In this document: positions 7,626 through 15,397 of the stretch, piece after piece
Layout of the letters: each line of letters opens with the position of its first letter
Numbering within the stretch: position 1 is the first letter of the stretch
Origin: Desulfobacterales bacterium
Lineage (GTDB): Bacteria; Desulfobacterota; Desulfobacteria; Desulfobacterales; JAUCGF01
Length of the DNA stretch: 23,190 nt
Assembly (NCBI GenBank): GCA_029940345.1
Contig: JAOZRC010000007.1
Coordinates: 1 to 23,190, forward strand
Reading direction: 5' to 3'
Translations under genes and position numbers: made by a program
Notes under the pieces: model-generated
Seen by the model: the letters and a program-made list of their open reading frames with translations, nothing else
Databases searched by the model: none
Told to the model about the DNA's origin: nothing

Positions 7626-8987
7626 ATGGAATCGACCCCGATGGAAACGAATTGGTCAAAAGTAAAAACTGTAATTAAACAATGCATGAGCCTTCAAAGC
7701 TATAGAATGTGGATTGAACCATTAGACTTTGTTCGTAACGATTCACACCAATTCGTGTTATCTACGCCCAATTTGTATTCAAAAAAAAGAATTTTAAGCA
7801 ATTACAAAGATGTAATCGAAACGGAATTAAAGAACACCATCGGGCGCACGTGTAAAATGAAAATTGATGTGGCTGCGAGCAAACCCGTTTCAGAGGCTGC
7901 GTTTAAGGCTGAAACCCAACGTCCTTTACCCTTTGATGATAAAAAATTTCATTTGTATGGCGGACGTCAATTACAGCGCAATTTTACATTTGATCAATTT
8001 GTTGTTGGCGATAACAATGATTTTGCATATTCGGCCGCGCTTGCCTTGGCATCGTCCAAAACGAATCATCAAAACGCCCTGTTTTTACTTTCAGACATTG
8101 GTTTGGGAAAAAGCCATCTTTCACAGGCGATTGGCCATCATATTCTTGCAAAATACCCTGATGAACGGGTATTTTATATAACGGTTGAAGATTTTACAAA
8201 TGAAATGGTGTTTGCTTTCAAAAATGGCGCCATAGATCGTTTTAAACAAAAATATCGTAACAATTGCGATGTCCTGCTTCTTGAGGATCTGCACTATTTA
8301 AGTGGTAAAGAACGTACGCAAATTGAATTGGCTTTAACGTTAGACACCCTTTTTGAAGCGAATAAAAAAATTATCTTTTCCAGTTGCCACCTTCCTTCGG
8401 ATATTCCCAAACTCAGCAATAAACTTAAATCACGGCTTACAAGTGGTCTGATCTCAACGATTGAACCGCCCAATTTCAGAACCAGGGTTCGTATCCTGAA
8501 TAAAAAATCACAGTTGAACGGTTATAAAATACCGCCTGATATCATGCGCTATTTAGCCTCCGAATTAATTACCGATATCCGCCAGCTTGAAAGCGGGCTT
8601 GCCGGAGTCGCCTCCAAATCATTGCTTTTGGGTAAACCCATAGATTTTCCCCTGGCTGAAAGCGTTGTCAACACCATTGCCGACAAACGCAAGACCATCA
8701 CGCTTGACGCCATAAAAAAAATGGTTTGCAAAAAGTATAATATTTCAAAGACTGAGATTGAATCCAAATCCCGCAAACGATCTGTTGTCCGGCCACGTCA
8801 AATCGCTATCTATCTGGCGCGCAACTATACCGACGCCACGCTTCAGGTTATCGGACGCAGTTTTAATCGCTATCATGCCACGGCGCTCCATTCGATTGGC
8901 GCTATTGAAAAGGGATTGAAAACAAACCGCCCTCTGCGCGAACAGATAAAATATCTCCAGCAAAAATTGGATACGGGAAAATTTTAA
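7626..8987 (+). CDS. DnaA-like replication initiator, divergent
   Basis: The 453-residue protein has the full DnaA plan: N-terminal domain (about 8-83, with MSLQSYRMWIEPL), a linker, the AAA+ core (about 118-335) and the DNA-binding domain IV (about 355-430). Classical DnaA initiates chromosome replication by ATP-dependent assembly on oriC. Here several diagnostic positions differ. The P-loop reads SDIGLGKSH (156-164) where DnaA has GGVGLGKTH, so its first Gly is Ser. Walker B reads LLLEDLHYL instead of LLIDDIQFL. The domain IV signature reads RYHATALHS (415-423) instead of RDHTTVLHA. The sensor-2 Arg in DIRQLE and the Arg-finger region (KSRLTSGL) are kept. The start has AAGGTG ten bases upstream; a second in-frame ATG at 7641 lies in a 15-bp imperfect duplication. 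Neither dnaN nor a DnaA-box cluster is nearby, so a paralogue is more likely than the main initiator. Confidence 0.85.
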   Translation: MESTPMETNWSKVKTVIKQCMSLQSYRMWIEPLDFVRNDSHQFVLSTPNLYSKKRILSNYKDVIETELKNTIGRTCKMKIDVAASKPVSEAAFKAETQRPLPFDDKKFHLYGGRQLQRNFTFDQFVVGDNNDFAYSAALALASSKTNHQNALFLLSDIGLGKSHLSQAIGHHILAKYPDERVFYITVEDFTNEMVFAFKNGAIDRFKQKYRNNCDVLLLEDLHYLSGKERTQIELALTLDTLFEANKKIIFSSCHLPSDIPKLSNKLKSRLTSGLISTIEPPNFRTRVRILNKKSQLNGYKIPPDIMRYLASELITDIRQLESGLAGVASKSLLLGKPIDFPLAESVVNTIADKRKTITLDAIKKMVCKKYNISKTEIESKSRKRSVVRPRQIAIYLARNYTDATLQVIGRSFNRYHATALHSIGAIEKGLKTNRPLREQIKYLQQKLDTGKF

Positions 8988-9095
8988 TATGGGAGAAAAG
9001 CACGCCGAAATGGCGCGTTGATTGAAATTTTAATTTCGTCAGGCGCGTTGTAAACCTTCTCTGGCTTTTACAAATAGCTGACAGCGAGGTGGTTT

Positions 9096-9293
9096 CTACT
9101 GCAACACTACATTCATATTGTCATACGCTACGAGTTCTTCAAATAATTCCATTTGGGCATTCATATTACGTTCGATCACGCAACTCAGCCTTAAAGCACA
9201 TAATTTGCCGCAAACCGGGTCTTCGCCGTTAAACTCGCTAAAACATCCCAAATGGCTATCAGCCAACTCTCTCTTTGCAATTGTTTCCTTCAT
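9096..9293 (-). CDS. Small four-cysteine protein
   Basis: This 65-residue protein starts nine bases after the stop of the inositol-monophosphatase gene, in the same direction, so the two are probably cotranscribed; an AAAAAAGGA stretch at the end of that gene may act as the ribosome binding site. Its core is C17-x10-C28-x3-C32-x5-C38 (CFSEF...DPVCGKLCALRLSC), followed by a short acidic helix (MELFEELV). The four cysteines could bind zinc or an iron-sulphur cluster. No signal peptide or membrane segment is seen. I recall similar small proteins of unknown function in sulphate-reducing bacteria, but cannot verify this. The Cys spacing and the close gene linkage are the reasons to accept it. Confidence 0.65.
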   Translation of the reverse strand: MKETIAKRELADSHLGCFSEFNGEDPVCGKLCALRLSCVIERNMNAQMELFEELVAYDNMNVVLQ

Positions 9294-9302
9294 CAGTATT
9301 CA

Positions 9303-10088
9303 TTATCCTTTTTTAATCTTCATCAGATCAAGCATCTCTGGGTGAATCTGACCATTGGTTGCCAGGATTTCCTTTTTATCCGGCGTAAAAGCCCGGTTAC
9401 TAAAATCAGTTACTCTGGCACCCGCCTCCCTGGCTATTAAATAGCCGGCGGCAGTATCCCAAGGATTTAGTTTTTGTTCCCAAAAGGCATCAAAGCGACC
9501 GCAGGCGACATAACACAAATCAAGTGCCGCCGACCCAAGCCTTCGAACGCCCTGCGCCGCAACCAGGCAATTCTCGAATCGGTTCATTACGGAATCGAAG
9601 ATATCTTTAAAGTGATAGGGGAAACCGGTAACCAGGAGGCTTTCTGACACCGTCGGCGTTTCAGAAACAGAGATGGGGCGCTCATTCAAATATGCGCCGT
9701 GTCCGTCTATCGCTGTAAACAACTCATCAGTCATCGGATTGAAAATAATGCCAACGGCGATACGGGCGTCGATGGAAAAGGCGATGGAAATGCAGCAAAG
9801 CGCCAGATGATGGGCAAAATTGGTGGTGCCGTCTAAAGGATCAATAATCCATTGACACCGTGGGTCGCCTTGGTTTATACCGCTTTCTTCGGCGATAATC
9901 GTATGATCGGGGAAATGCTTACGGATCGTTTGGATAATGGCTTTTTCCGATTCGATATCGGCTCGAGTGACCAGATCAGTCGCTCCTTTTTTATCATATT
10001 CGGATATTTTGCCGAAATAAGAAAGCAAAATTTCAGCACCCTTATGCGCAGCGTCGGTTCCGATCATTTGTATTTTTCCAAAATCCAT
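9303..10088 (-). CDS. Inositol monophosphatase family phosphatase
   Basis: The 261-residue, full-length protein removes the phosphate from inositol-1-phosphate or related sugar phosphates using Mg2+. All metal-binding motifs are present: E67-E68 (IIAEES), D83-P-L-D86-GTTNF, and D211 in NPWDTAAG. It resembles the SuhB group, though substrate cannot be told from sequence. The first ATG (10088) has no clear ribosome binding site, and a promoter-like TTGACA-N16-TGTAAA would put the transcript start only about five bases before it; either the message is nearly leaderless or translation begins at M8 (10067), which has GGA a suitable distance upstream. The Cys-rich mini-protein follows at once. A MITE-like element copy lies about 90 bases upstream. 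Confidence 0.92.
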   Translation of the reverse strand: MDFGKIQMIGTDAAHKGAEILLSYFGKISEYDKKGATDLVTRADIESEKAIIQTIRKHFPDHTIIAEESGINQGDPRCQWIIDPLDGTTNFAHHLALCCISIAFSIDARIAVGIIFNPMTDELFTAIDGHGAYLNERPISVSETPTVSESLLVTGFPYHFKDIFDSVMNRFENCLVAAQGVRRLGSAALDLCYVACGRFDAFWEQKLNPWDTAAGYLIAREAGARVTDFSNRAFTPDKKEILATNGQIHPEMLDLMKIKKG

Positions 10089-10099
10089 AAGAGGACGCT

Positions 10100-10127
10100 T
10101 TTACATTGTTTTTATGATGCATGTCAA
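10100..10127 (-). promoter_or_regulatory. Candidate promoter of the monophosphatase gene
   Basis: On the reverse strand TTGACA (10122-10127) and TGTAAA (10100-10105) are separated by 16 bases. The -35 box is perfect, the -10 box moderate. Transcription would begin near 10093, only a few bases before the first ATG of the gene. Confidence 0.4.
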
Positions 10128-10175
10128 CCCATTTATCGGCTAACTCTGCATTGTCAAGGATTGAAAAGAAAGATG

Positions 10176-10315
10176 GGCACCCTTCTTTTTCCGGTTAACA
10201 AATCGAAGGGGTGCCGAACCAAAGGTTTGGCATTTTGCGCTTGTCTATGCTAAACCGTTGGTTCAGCACTCCTTGGTAAAGTGTAAACCACTTTCGGGGT
10301 AAAATGAAGGATGCC
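10176..10315. mobile_element. MITE-like palindromic element, copy 2, with 8-bp target duplication
   Basis: The 140-bp element ends with ATGAAGGATGCC (10304-10315), the same terminal repeat as copy 1, and begins with a diverged GGCACCCTTCTT. It is flanked immediately by the perfect direct repeat GAAAGATG at 10168-10175 and 10316-10323, different from that of copy 1. Its interior again carries a long imperfect inverted repeat (arm TGCCGAACC...GGTTTGGCA against TGCTAAACC...GGTTCAGCA). It lies inverted with respect to copy 1, sharing GTTTACACTTT and GGAGTGCTGAACC on the matching strand. The arms match less well than in copy 1, so this copy is probably older. Confidence 0.88.
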
Positions 10316-10578
10316 GAAAGATGCATATTAATCTGCTGAAAATGTCGCCCTGTTTTTCACCGGCATAAGAGGTCTGATAAAAACGCCCCTTTTGTTTCAC
10401 CGTAAATATTTTCTTGATATTTATCAGCTATGCTTATAAGCTCAATATTAGCATTTGTATTCCAATTTTGATTTTCCCTATTATTTTTCATGCAAGCAAA
10501 ATCTTGCACTCACTATTTCGGGAAAACTAAAATCGGAGCAGTATAATTTAGGATATCCCTTAGCCTAAAACTTCACTT

Positions 10579-10607
10579 TTGACTATATGAATGAGGTGTG
10601 ATATAGG
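10579..10607 (+). promoter_or_regulatory. Candidate promoter before the 293-residue protein gene
   Basis: TTGACT and TATAGG are separated by 17 bases, a good -35 and fair -10 match. Transcription would start near 10614 and run across the 20-bp tandem repeat into the gene at 10763. Confidence 0.35.
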
Positions 10608-10639
10608 CGTCACTATGACATCCAGAAAATTAATTTGGC

Positions 10640-10679
10640 GGCGTAATCGGTCGTCCGCGGGCGTAATCGGTCGTCCGCG
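10640..10679. repeat. Perfect 20-bp tandem repeat, two copies
   Basis: GGCGTAATCGGTCGTCCGCG occurs twice without a gap. The repeat is GC-rich (14 of 20) in an AT-rich region, so it stands out as imported or selected. Its position just downstream of a promoter-like sequence and 84 bases before the next ATG would suit a regulator-binding site; the 20-bp period (about two helical turns) places both copies on the same face of the DNA. Confidence 0.85.
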
Positions 10680-10762
10680 TATGTATAATTTACGACTCCT
10701 TACTCTATTCTTATGAAATCAATTATCTGAAAGTTTATATTAATCAAAGGGCAGGATCAGAT

Positions 10763-11644
10763 ATGTACCTGAACAAACTAATAAAATTAATAGATCAGAA
10801 GGACATTCCAGGAATTTTATATCCTTGTATTGAAGATTTAGTGCAAAACGGTTTGTCACCGGAGCGATTTTCCGATAAGTATACAATGCCGACACGCCAG
10901 GATGTTACGCAATACCTTTTAAAGTGGTTTAAATCTAACGGAACAGATGCCGACGGATGCCGGGAATGGATACTTGGGTATAGCCTTGATGTTCTCGCCC
11001 CTTTATCATCCAGCTCGCAATCAAAAATCAGGCACAGCACCAAATCCAATTTGAAATATATTTTCAAATCCGATGTTCAATTCAGGTGCGATTGTAAATA
11101 CAATCCGTTTCGTGCTGATTGCAATGAAAACTGCCCTGTTTATAGTGAAATGTACGCCAAGTATCAAAAAAGAAAAGCTGAAGAGGCCAACCAGACCTAT
11201 GAAGTTGAGCCACTGCCGCAAATTAATCCGGATGAATTTGAATATCGTCCGTCTGTAAAAGAAAAGTACAAAGAACAATATAAAAAATCTATCAAACTAA
11301 TGGAAGAACTGTTCGAAAAAGGGATGCCGCTAAAAGATATTGTCACATGCTTAAATAAAAAGAAACTTTATAGCCGAACCGGCGTCAAATGGACGTATGC
11401 CAACCTGAGATTGGATTCCCGCGAACATGGTTTTATAAGAAAAGCAGATAAAGGCATCGGCCCGACCAAAGACCTGTATCACGAACAATATGAAGAAGCG
11501 TTGAAAATTATTCAGCGGGAACGAAAAAAAAAGGCCACCGCAAAAAAAATAGTCGCTTTATTAAATTCCGGTGGTTATAAGAGTAAAACAGGAATGAAGT
11601 GGACCACCGGAATCCTTTGGAATGAGCTAAAAAAGATGAGCTAA
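10763..11644 (+). CDS. Protein of unknown function with Cys cluster and duplicated DNA-binding-like domain
   Basis: The 293-residue protein is not a named family to me. Residues 1-100 are helical with no motif I know. A compact cluster C109-x-C111-x8-C120-x3-C124 (RCDCKYNP...DCNENCPVY) probably binds zinc or an Fe-S cluster. The C-terminal third contains two copies of a domain of about 41 residues at 171-211 and 241-281, exactly 70 residues apart with no gap: EQYKKSIKLM... and EQYEEALKII..., both running through DIV or KIV, LN, then S(R/K)TG(V/M)KWT. The pattern I-x2-LN-x5-S-x-TG-x-KW resembles the helical DNA-binding repeats that follow the catalytic domain of large serine recombinases; no recombinase domain is present. 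The start has AGGA eight bases upstream. The stop lies 12 bases before purF, so the two may be cotranscribed. Confidence 0.85.
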   Translation: MYLNKLIKLIDQKDIPGILYPCIEDLVQNGLSPERFSDKYTMPTRQDVTQYLLKWFKSNGTDADGCREWILGYSLDVLAPLSSSSQSKIRHSTKSNLKYIFKSDVQFRCDCKYNPFRADCNENCPVYSEMYAKYQKRKAEEANQTYEVEPLPQINPDEFEYRPSVKEKYKEQYKKSIKLMEELFEKGMPLKDIVTCLNKKKLYSRTGVKWTYANLRLDSREHGFIRKADKGIGPTKDLYHEQYEEALKIIQRERKKKATAKKIVALLNSGGYKSKTGMKWTTGILWNELKKMS

Positions 11645-11656
11645 AAGAGCAACAAA

Positions 11657-13099
11657 TTGAAAAATCTAACTTCAAATCAATCATTAAGGCCACGCGACGC
11701 ATGTGGTATATTCGCTGTTTACCAGCATCCTGAAGCGGCCACATTGACATATTTCGGCTTGTATGCCCTTCAACACCGGGGGCAGGAAAGTGCCGGCATC
11801 GCCGTATCTCACAAACAAAGTATCCAATCCCACAAGGGCATGGGCTTGGTATGTGATGTTTTTAATACGTCGCATTTAGATGCGCTAAACGGAGGCAGTG
11901 CGATCGGTCATGTCCGGTACTCCACCACCGGTGGCTCCATTTTATCCAATGCCCAACCGTTTGTCGTCCGCCATAGTAAAAAATCTTATGCGGTGGCGCA
12001 TAATGGTAATATCGTTAACTCGATCCATTTAAAAAATGAACTGGAAGAAGCCGGTTCTATTTTTCAGACAACGCATGATAGTGAAATCTTTCTCCATTTA
12101 TTTGTAAAAAATCTAAAGCTGGGTTTCGAGGGTGCCTTAATTGAAACCGTCCGTCGCTTGAAAGGCGCTTATTCATTTGCGATGCTCACCAGTCGGGGGG
12201 AAGTGATCGGGATTAAAGATCCCAACGGATTCAGGCCATTGTGCTTGGGGAAACTGAACGGTCACTACATGCTTGCCTCCGAAACATGTGCGCTTGATTT
12301 AGTGGAAGCCGAATTTGTCCGCGAACTTGATCCCGGTGAAATCGTGATTATCAATGAAGATGGCGTCAAAAGTATACCGTCAACGGATGATCAGGCGTTA
12401 ACAGCACCCAAACGCACCTTTTGTATTTTTGAATTCATTTATTTTGCGAGACCGGATAGTACATTTCACGGGTTAAATGTTTACCAGGTCAGGAAAGCGC
12501 ACGGTAGACGGTTAGCGCAAGAAGCGCCGGTGGAAGCTGATTTGGTGATGCCTTTTCCGGATTCGGGGACTTACTCGGCAATCGGTTATTCAGAAGAATC
12601 CGGAATTCCGTTTGAGATGGGCATGATTCGGAATCACTATGTGGGTCGCACATTTATCCAACCGACTCAGAGTATGCGTGATTTCGCAGTGAGAGTAAAG
12701 CTCAATCCGGTTAAAAAGCTTCTTAAAGGTAAAGATATTATCATTATCGAAGATTCGATCATACGTGGTACCACCGTAAGAACACGCGTAAAGGCGTTGC
12801 GTGACTTAGGCGTAAAACGGGTGCATTTGCGCGTGAGCGGGCCGCCGCATCGCTATCCATGTCATTATGGTATTGATTTTTCCACCAAAGGTGAACTGAT
12901 TGCGGCCAGTTATTCAGTTGAAGACCTTCGTCGTATGCTGAATTTGGATTCGCTTTACTACCTCAGCCTTGAAGGCTTGCTGGAATCCACCGGCGTAGAT
13001 AAAACCGCGAATCCTTTTTGTAAAGCCTGTTTTGACGGCTGCTACCCGGTGGAATTCGAAAAAGGAATTTCAAAAGATTGTCTTGAAAATTGGGAATAA
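11657..13099 (+). CDS. purF: Amidophosphoribosyltransferase
   Basis: PurF makes 5-phosphoribosylamine from PRPP and glutamine, the first committed step of purine synthesis. The 480-residue protein has a short propeptide ending before the nucleophile C16 (RDACGIF), the Ntn glutaminase domain, and the phosphoribosyltransferase domain with the PRPP loop IIIIEDSIIRGTT (361-373). The four ligands of the structural [4Fe-4S] cluster of the Bacillus-type enzyme are all present: C256, C402, C455 and C458 (NPFCKAC). The cluster and the propeptide mark it as the iron-sulphur, O2-sensitive type. Translation appears to begin at a TTG, since no in-frame ATG or GTG exists between the upstream in-frame stop (11642) and the nucleophile Cys; the ribosome binding site is weak (AAAGAG). 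The tight 12-base gap suggests coupling to the preceding gene. Confidence 0.96.
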   Translation: MKNLTSNQSLRPRDACGIFAVYQHPEAATLTYFGLYALQHRGQESAGIAVSHKQSIQSHKGMGLVCDVFNTSHLDALNGGSAIGHVRYSTTGGSILSNAQPFVVRHSKKSYAVAHNGNIVNSIHLKNELEEAGSIFQTTHDSEIFLHLFVKNLKLGFEGALIETVRRLKGAYSFAMLTSRGEVIGIKDPNGFRPLCLGKLNGHYMLASETCALDLVEAEFVRELDPGEIVIINEDGVKSIPSTDDQALTAPKRTFCIFEFIYFARPDSTFHGLNVYQVRKAHGRRLAQEAPVEADLVMPFPDSGTYSAIGYSEESGIPFEMGMIRNHYVGRTFIQPTQSMRDFAVRVKLNPVKKLLKGKDIIIIEDSIIRGTTVRTRVKALRDLGVKRVHLRVSGPPHRYPCHYGIDFSTKGELIAASYSVEDLRRMLNLDSLYYLSLEGLLESTGVDKTANPFCKACFDGCYPVEFEKGISKDCLENWE

Positions 13100-13193
13100 T
13101 TACTATTAATTTGAAAATTGAAACCGGGCCAAAAGCTCAGGATAAGCTCTGTTCCAAGCTTGGATTATACGGTTTCGCATCCGAGGGAAAGGC

Positions 13194-13730
13194 ATGATAG
13201 AATCAAAATACCTTCAGGATAATATTCAAAACATCCAAAAATTGTATGAACTGCCCACCTTAAAACACTTTGAGACCCATAGCCTGGGGAGATTGCTGCG
13301 ACTCAGCAAAATTCGGCAATATGAACATGGTGAAAGAATTATCAAAGAAGCTGATACAGACCCCTGGCTCTATTTTCTTCTTTCCGGGTCCGTCAGGGTC
13401 GTCAAAGAAGGCGTCGGTATTTGTGAAATTGATAAAAAAGGGGAAATATTTGGTGAGATGCGCATCCTGGACAACCTGGGACGTTCGGCCTCCGTGTACG
13501 CTGAAGGCACAACGGTTTGTTTAGCCGTGGACACATTGGCCAAAGATCGACTCAAACATGATGGTGAAATGGATGAACGCCTGGATTTGATGCTCTTATT
13601 GTACCGTATTTTTGCCGAATATATGTCTATCCGGCTGCGCGCTTCGAATGAGGAACTCCTGACGGCACGCAACCAAATTAAAGTATTAGAGGAAAAAGTC
13701 AAATCTCTCATGAAAAAACCATCTAAATGA
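13194..13730 (+). CDS. Cyclic-nucleotide-binding domain protein with C-terminal coiled coil
   Basis: Residues about 26-125 form a cNMP-binding beta-barrel, with the phosphate-binding cassette at 83-103 (GEIFGEMRIL then GRSASVYA), which keeps the conserved Gly-Glu and Arg-x-Ala residues. There is no winged-helix DNA-binding domain of the Crp/Fnr type. Instead residues about 125-174 form a helix and coiled coil (ASNEELLTARNQIKVLEEKV). It is therefore a sensor or adaptor and not an obvious transcription factor. The start has GAGGGAAAGG upstream. Its stop overlaps the ATG of the radical SAM gene (ATGA), which strongly suggests coupled translation and a shared task. Whether it binds cAMP, cGMP or another ligand cannot be judged from the sequence. 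Confidence 0.88.
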   Translation: MIESKYLQDNIQNIQKLYELPTLKHFETHSLGRLLRLSKIRQYEHGERIIKEADTDPWLYFLLSGSVRVVKEGVGICEIDKKGEIFGEMRILDNLGRSASVYAEGTTVCLAVDTLAKDRLKHDGEMDERLDLMLLLYRIFAEYMSIRLRASNEELLTARNQIKVLEEKVKSLMKKPSK

Positions 13731-14797
13731 ATCGGTCTGCCAAAAAAATTACAATTGGCAACCACAGGACCGTCACTTTTGCACCTGAAGCATCGAATGT
13801 TTTTTTTCACATCCTGACCCAATGCAACCTCAACTGCCGCCATTGTTACATTAACAGCGAACAACATGGCCGAAACATGCTTTCTTCAGATGTTATTGAC
13901 GCCTGGTTAGCTGTTTTTGCTGAAAAATGCCATAAACCCAATGTAATCTTCCTGGGGGGTGAACCGACACTTCATCCGCGTTTACACCGGGCTGTTCACA
14001 AAGCCCGGCAATTGGGCTACAGATCCGTGACAGTCGATACAAACGGTTACCTGTTCCATGATTTTCTTACCAAAGTCAGTCCGGATGTTCTGGACTATAT
14101 CAGCTTCAGCATGGACGGAGCGACCGCCTCTGTCAATGATGCCATACGCGGAACGGGATCTTATGGGGAATGCGTCAAAGGTATTCACGCCGCCGTTGCC
14201 AAAGGCTTTAATACGAGTTTGATATATACGGTCAGCCGGATCAATCTTCATGAAATTGAATTAATGCCCGCTTTGCTAAAAAAACTGGGCGTCAGTCGTT
14301 TTTTTATCCAGGTTATCGGACTGCGTGGAAATTCGGCTTCGGATTCTCATCAACATCAAAAACACGCCGATCCCTTTGAACGCCTCTCAATGGCTAAACA
14401 TGAATGGATTGAACGGATTCCCGCTGTTGCACAAAAAGCCGCCGAATCAGGTATTGCGACCACTTATCCGAAAGTGTATTTAGATCAAGGAGAACCATTT
14501 TACTGTGCGGGAAAGGTTGCTCAGAACTTTTTTATTTTCCCAAACGGCAGAGTTTATCGGTGCCCATTGTGCGAAGATTTTCCTTTGCATAGTTACATCA
14601 TGAAAACCGGGGCAGATCATCATCCGGTTTTAACCAAAACAGATCGGATTAATGAAAGTGATCTTTTCAATCTGGATATTCCGGAAGGATGTGTAATGAA
14701 TAAACTTATCCAGCCTGAAAATATCAGCTATATGGAAGACGGTTCCCCAGAGTATAAGATTGGCTGTTGCTTATTGAAAGAAGAGTTTGGAGTTTAA
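13727..14797 (+). CDS. Radical SAM protein
   Basis: The 356-residue enzyme has the radical SAM cluster motif C33-x3-C37-x2-C40 (CNLNCRHC) and the GGEP motif (FLGGEPTLHP) that binds the amino group of S-adenosylmethionine. TVDTNGYL and YISFSMDGA are also typical strand-end motifs of the partial barrel. The C-terminal part has Cys in YCAGKVAQNFFIFPNGRVYRCPLC, followed later by EGCVMN and IGCCLL, which may bind an auxiliary Fe-S cluster (SPASM or twitch type). Such enzymes often modify peptides or build cofactors, but no precursor peptide is evident nearby. It overlaps the cyclic-nucleotide-binding gene by four bases, and a Nudix gene follows 38 bases later. The substrate is unknown. Confidence 0.92.
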   Translation: MNRSAKKITIGNHRTVTFAPEASNVFFHILTQCNLNCRHCYINSEQHGRNMLSSDVIDAWLAVFAEKCHKPNVIFLGGEPTLHPRLHRAVHKARQLGYRSVTVDTNGYLFHDFLTKVSPDVLDYISFSMDGATASVNDAIRGTGSYGECVKGIHAAVAKGFNTSLIYTVSRINLHEIELMPALLKKLGVSRFFIQVIGLRGNSASDSHQHQKHADPFERLSMAKHEWIERIPAVAQKAAESGIATTYPKVYLDQGEPFYCAGKVAQNFFIFPNGRVYRCPLCEDFPLHSYIMKTGADHHPVLTKTDRINESDLFNLDIPEGCVMNKLIQPENISYMEDGSPEYKIGCCLLKEEFGV

Positions 14798-14835
14798 AGT
14801 TATAAATTACTGAAGACTGATGGGGGCACATAAGG

Positions 14836-15369
14836 ATGATAAAAGTTATCAATACGATAACGCGGCATCAGGGACGCACATTCAAACTGATTTCCGAAAA
14901 AATATCATTGGATAATGGTGTAACAACAGAATTGGATATTATCCGTCATCCCGGCGCATCGGCAATCGTGCCTATGGTTAATAAAGATGAAATTATCCTG
15001 TTAAAACAATATCGCCATGCCGTTGGCGGATATCTGTGGGAAATTCCGGCTGGTACATCAGATGGCGCTGAAGAACCCCTCTTTTGCGCCCAACGTGAAT
15101 TAACGGAAGAAACAGGTTTCATAGCGGACACATGGGATAAGCTTGGTAAGATTGTTCCCGCACCGGGTTATTCCGACGAGTGCATCCATATCTTTTGGGC
15201 TTCTGATATGACGCCTGCTGAACAACACCTGGATGCCGATGAAATCCTTGAAGTTCATAAAGTCAAATTCGAAGACGCCCTCAATATGATTCATACGGGT
15301 GCTATTCGTGACAGCACAACAATTGCAGGACTATGTTTGGCTCAAAACCGGTTTAAATCAAAATACTAA
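14836..15369 (+). CDS. Nudix hydrolase, ADP-ribose pyrophosphatase-like
   Basis: The 177-residue protein carries a perfect Nudix box: G73-x5-E79-x7-R87-E88-L89-x-E91-E92-x-G94-F95, which binds the catalytic Mg2+ ions. The preceding sequence (VPMVNKDEIILLKQYRHAVGGYLWEIPAG) is typical of the ADP-ribose pyrophosphatase (NudF-like) subfamily, which cleaves ADP-ribose to AMP and ribose-5-phosphate. GGGGG lies about ten bases before the ATG. It is in the same direction as the radical SAM gene upstream and the His-rich protein downstream, and may belong to the same transcript. Substrate assignment is by family resemblance only. Confidence 0.9.
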   Translation: MIKVINTITRHQGRTFKLISEKISLDNGVTTELDIIRHPGASAIVPMVNKDEIILLKQYRHAVGGYLWEIPAGTSDGAEEPLFCAQRELTEETGFIADTWDKLGKIVPAPGYSDECIHIFWASDMTPAEQHLDADEILEVHKVKFEDALNMIHTGAIRDSTTIAGLCLAQNRFKSKY

Positions 15370-15397
15370 ATTTCGTAACTTTAGCAAAGAGGTCAAA

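Larger units (their letters stand above)
10324..10762. other. AT-rich leader region of the 293-residue protein gene
   Basis: No gene is visible here. The stretch holds a promoter-like TTGACT-N17-TATAGG (10579-10607) and a perfect 20-bp tandem repeat (10640-10679), both listed separately. The rest is AT-rich sequence without clear structure. Confidence 0.5.
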
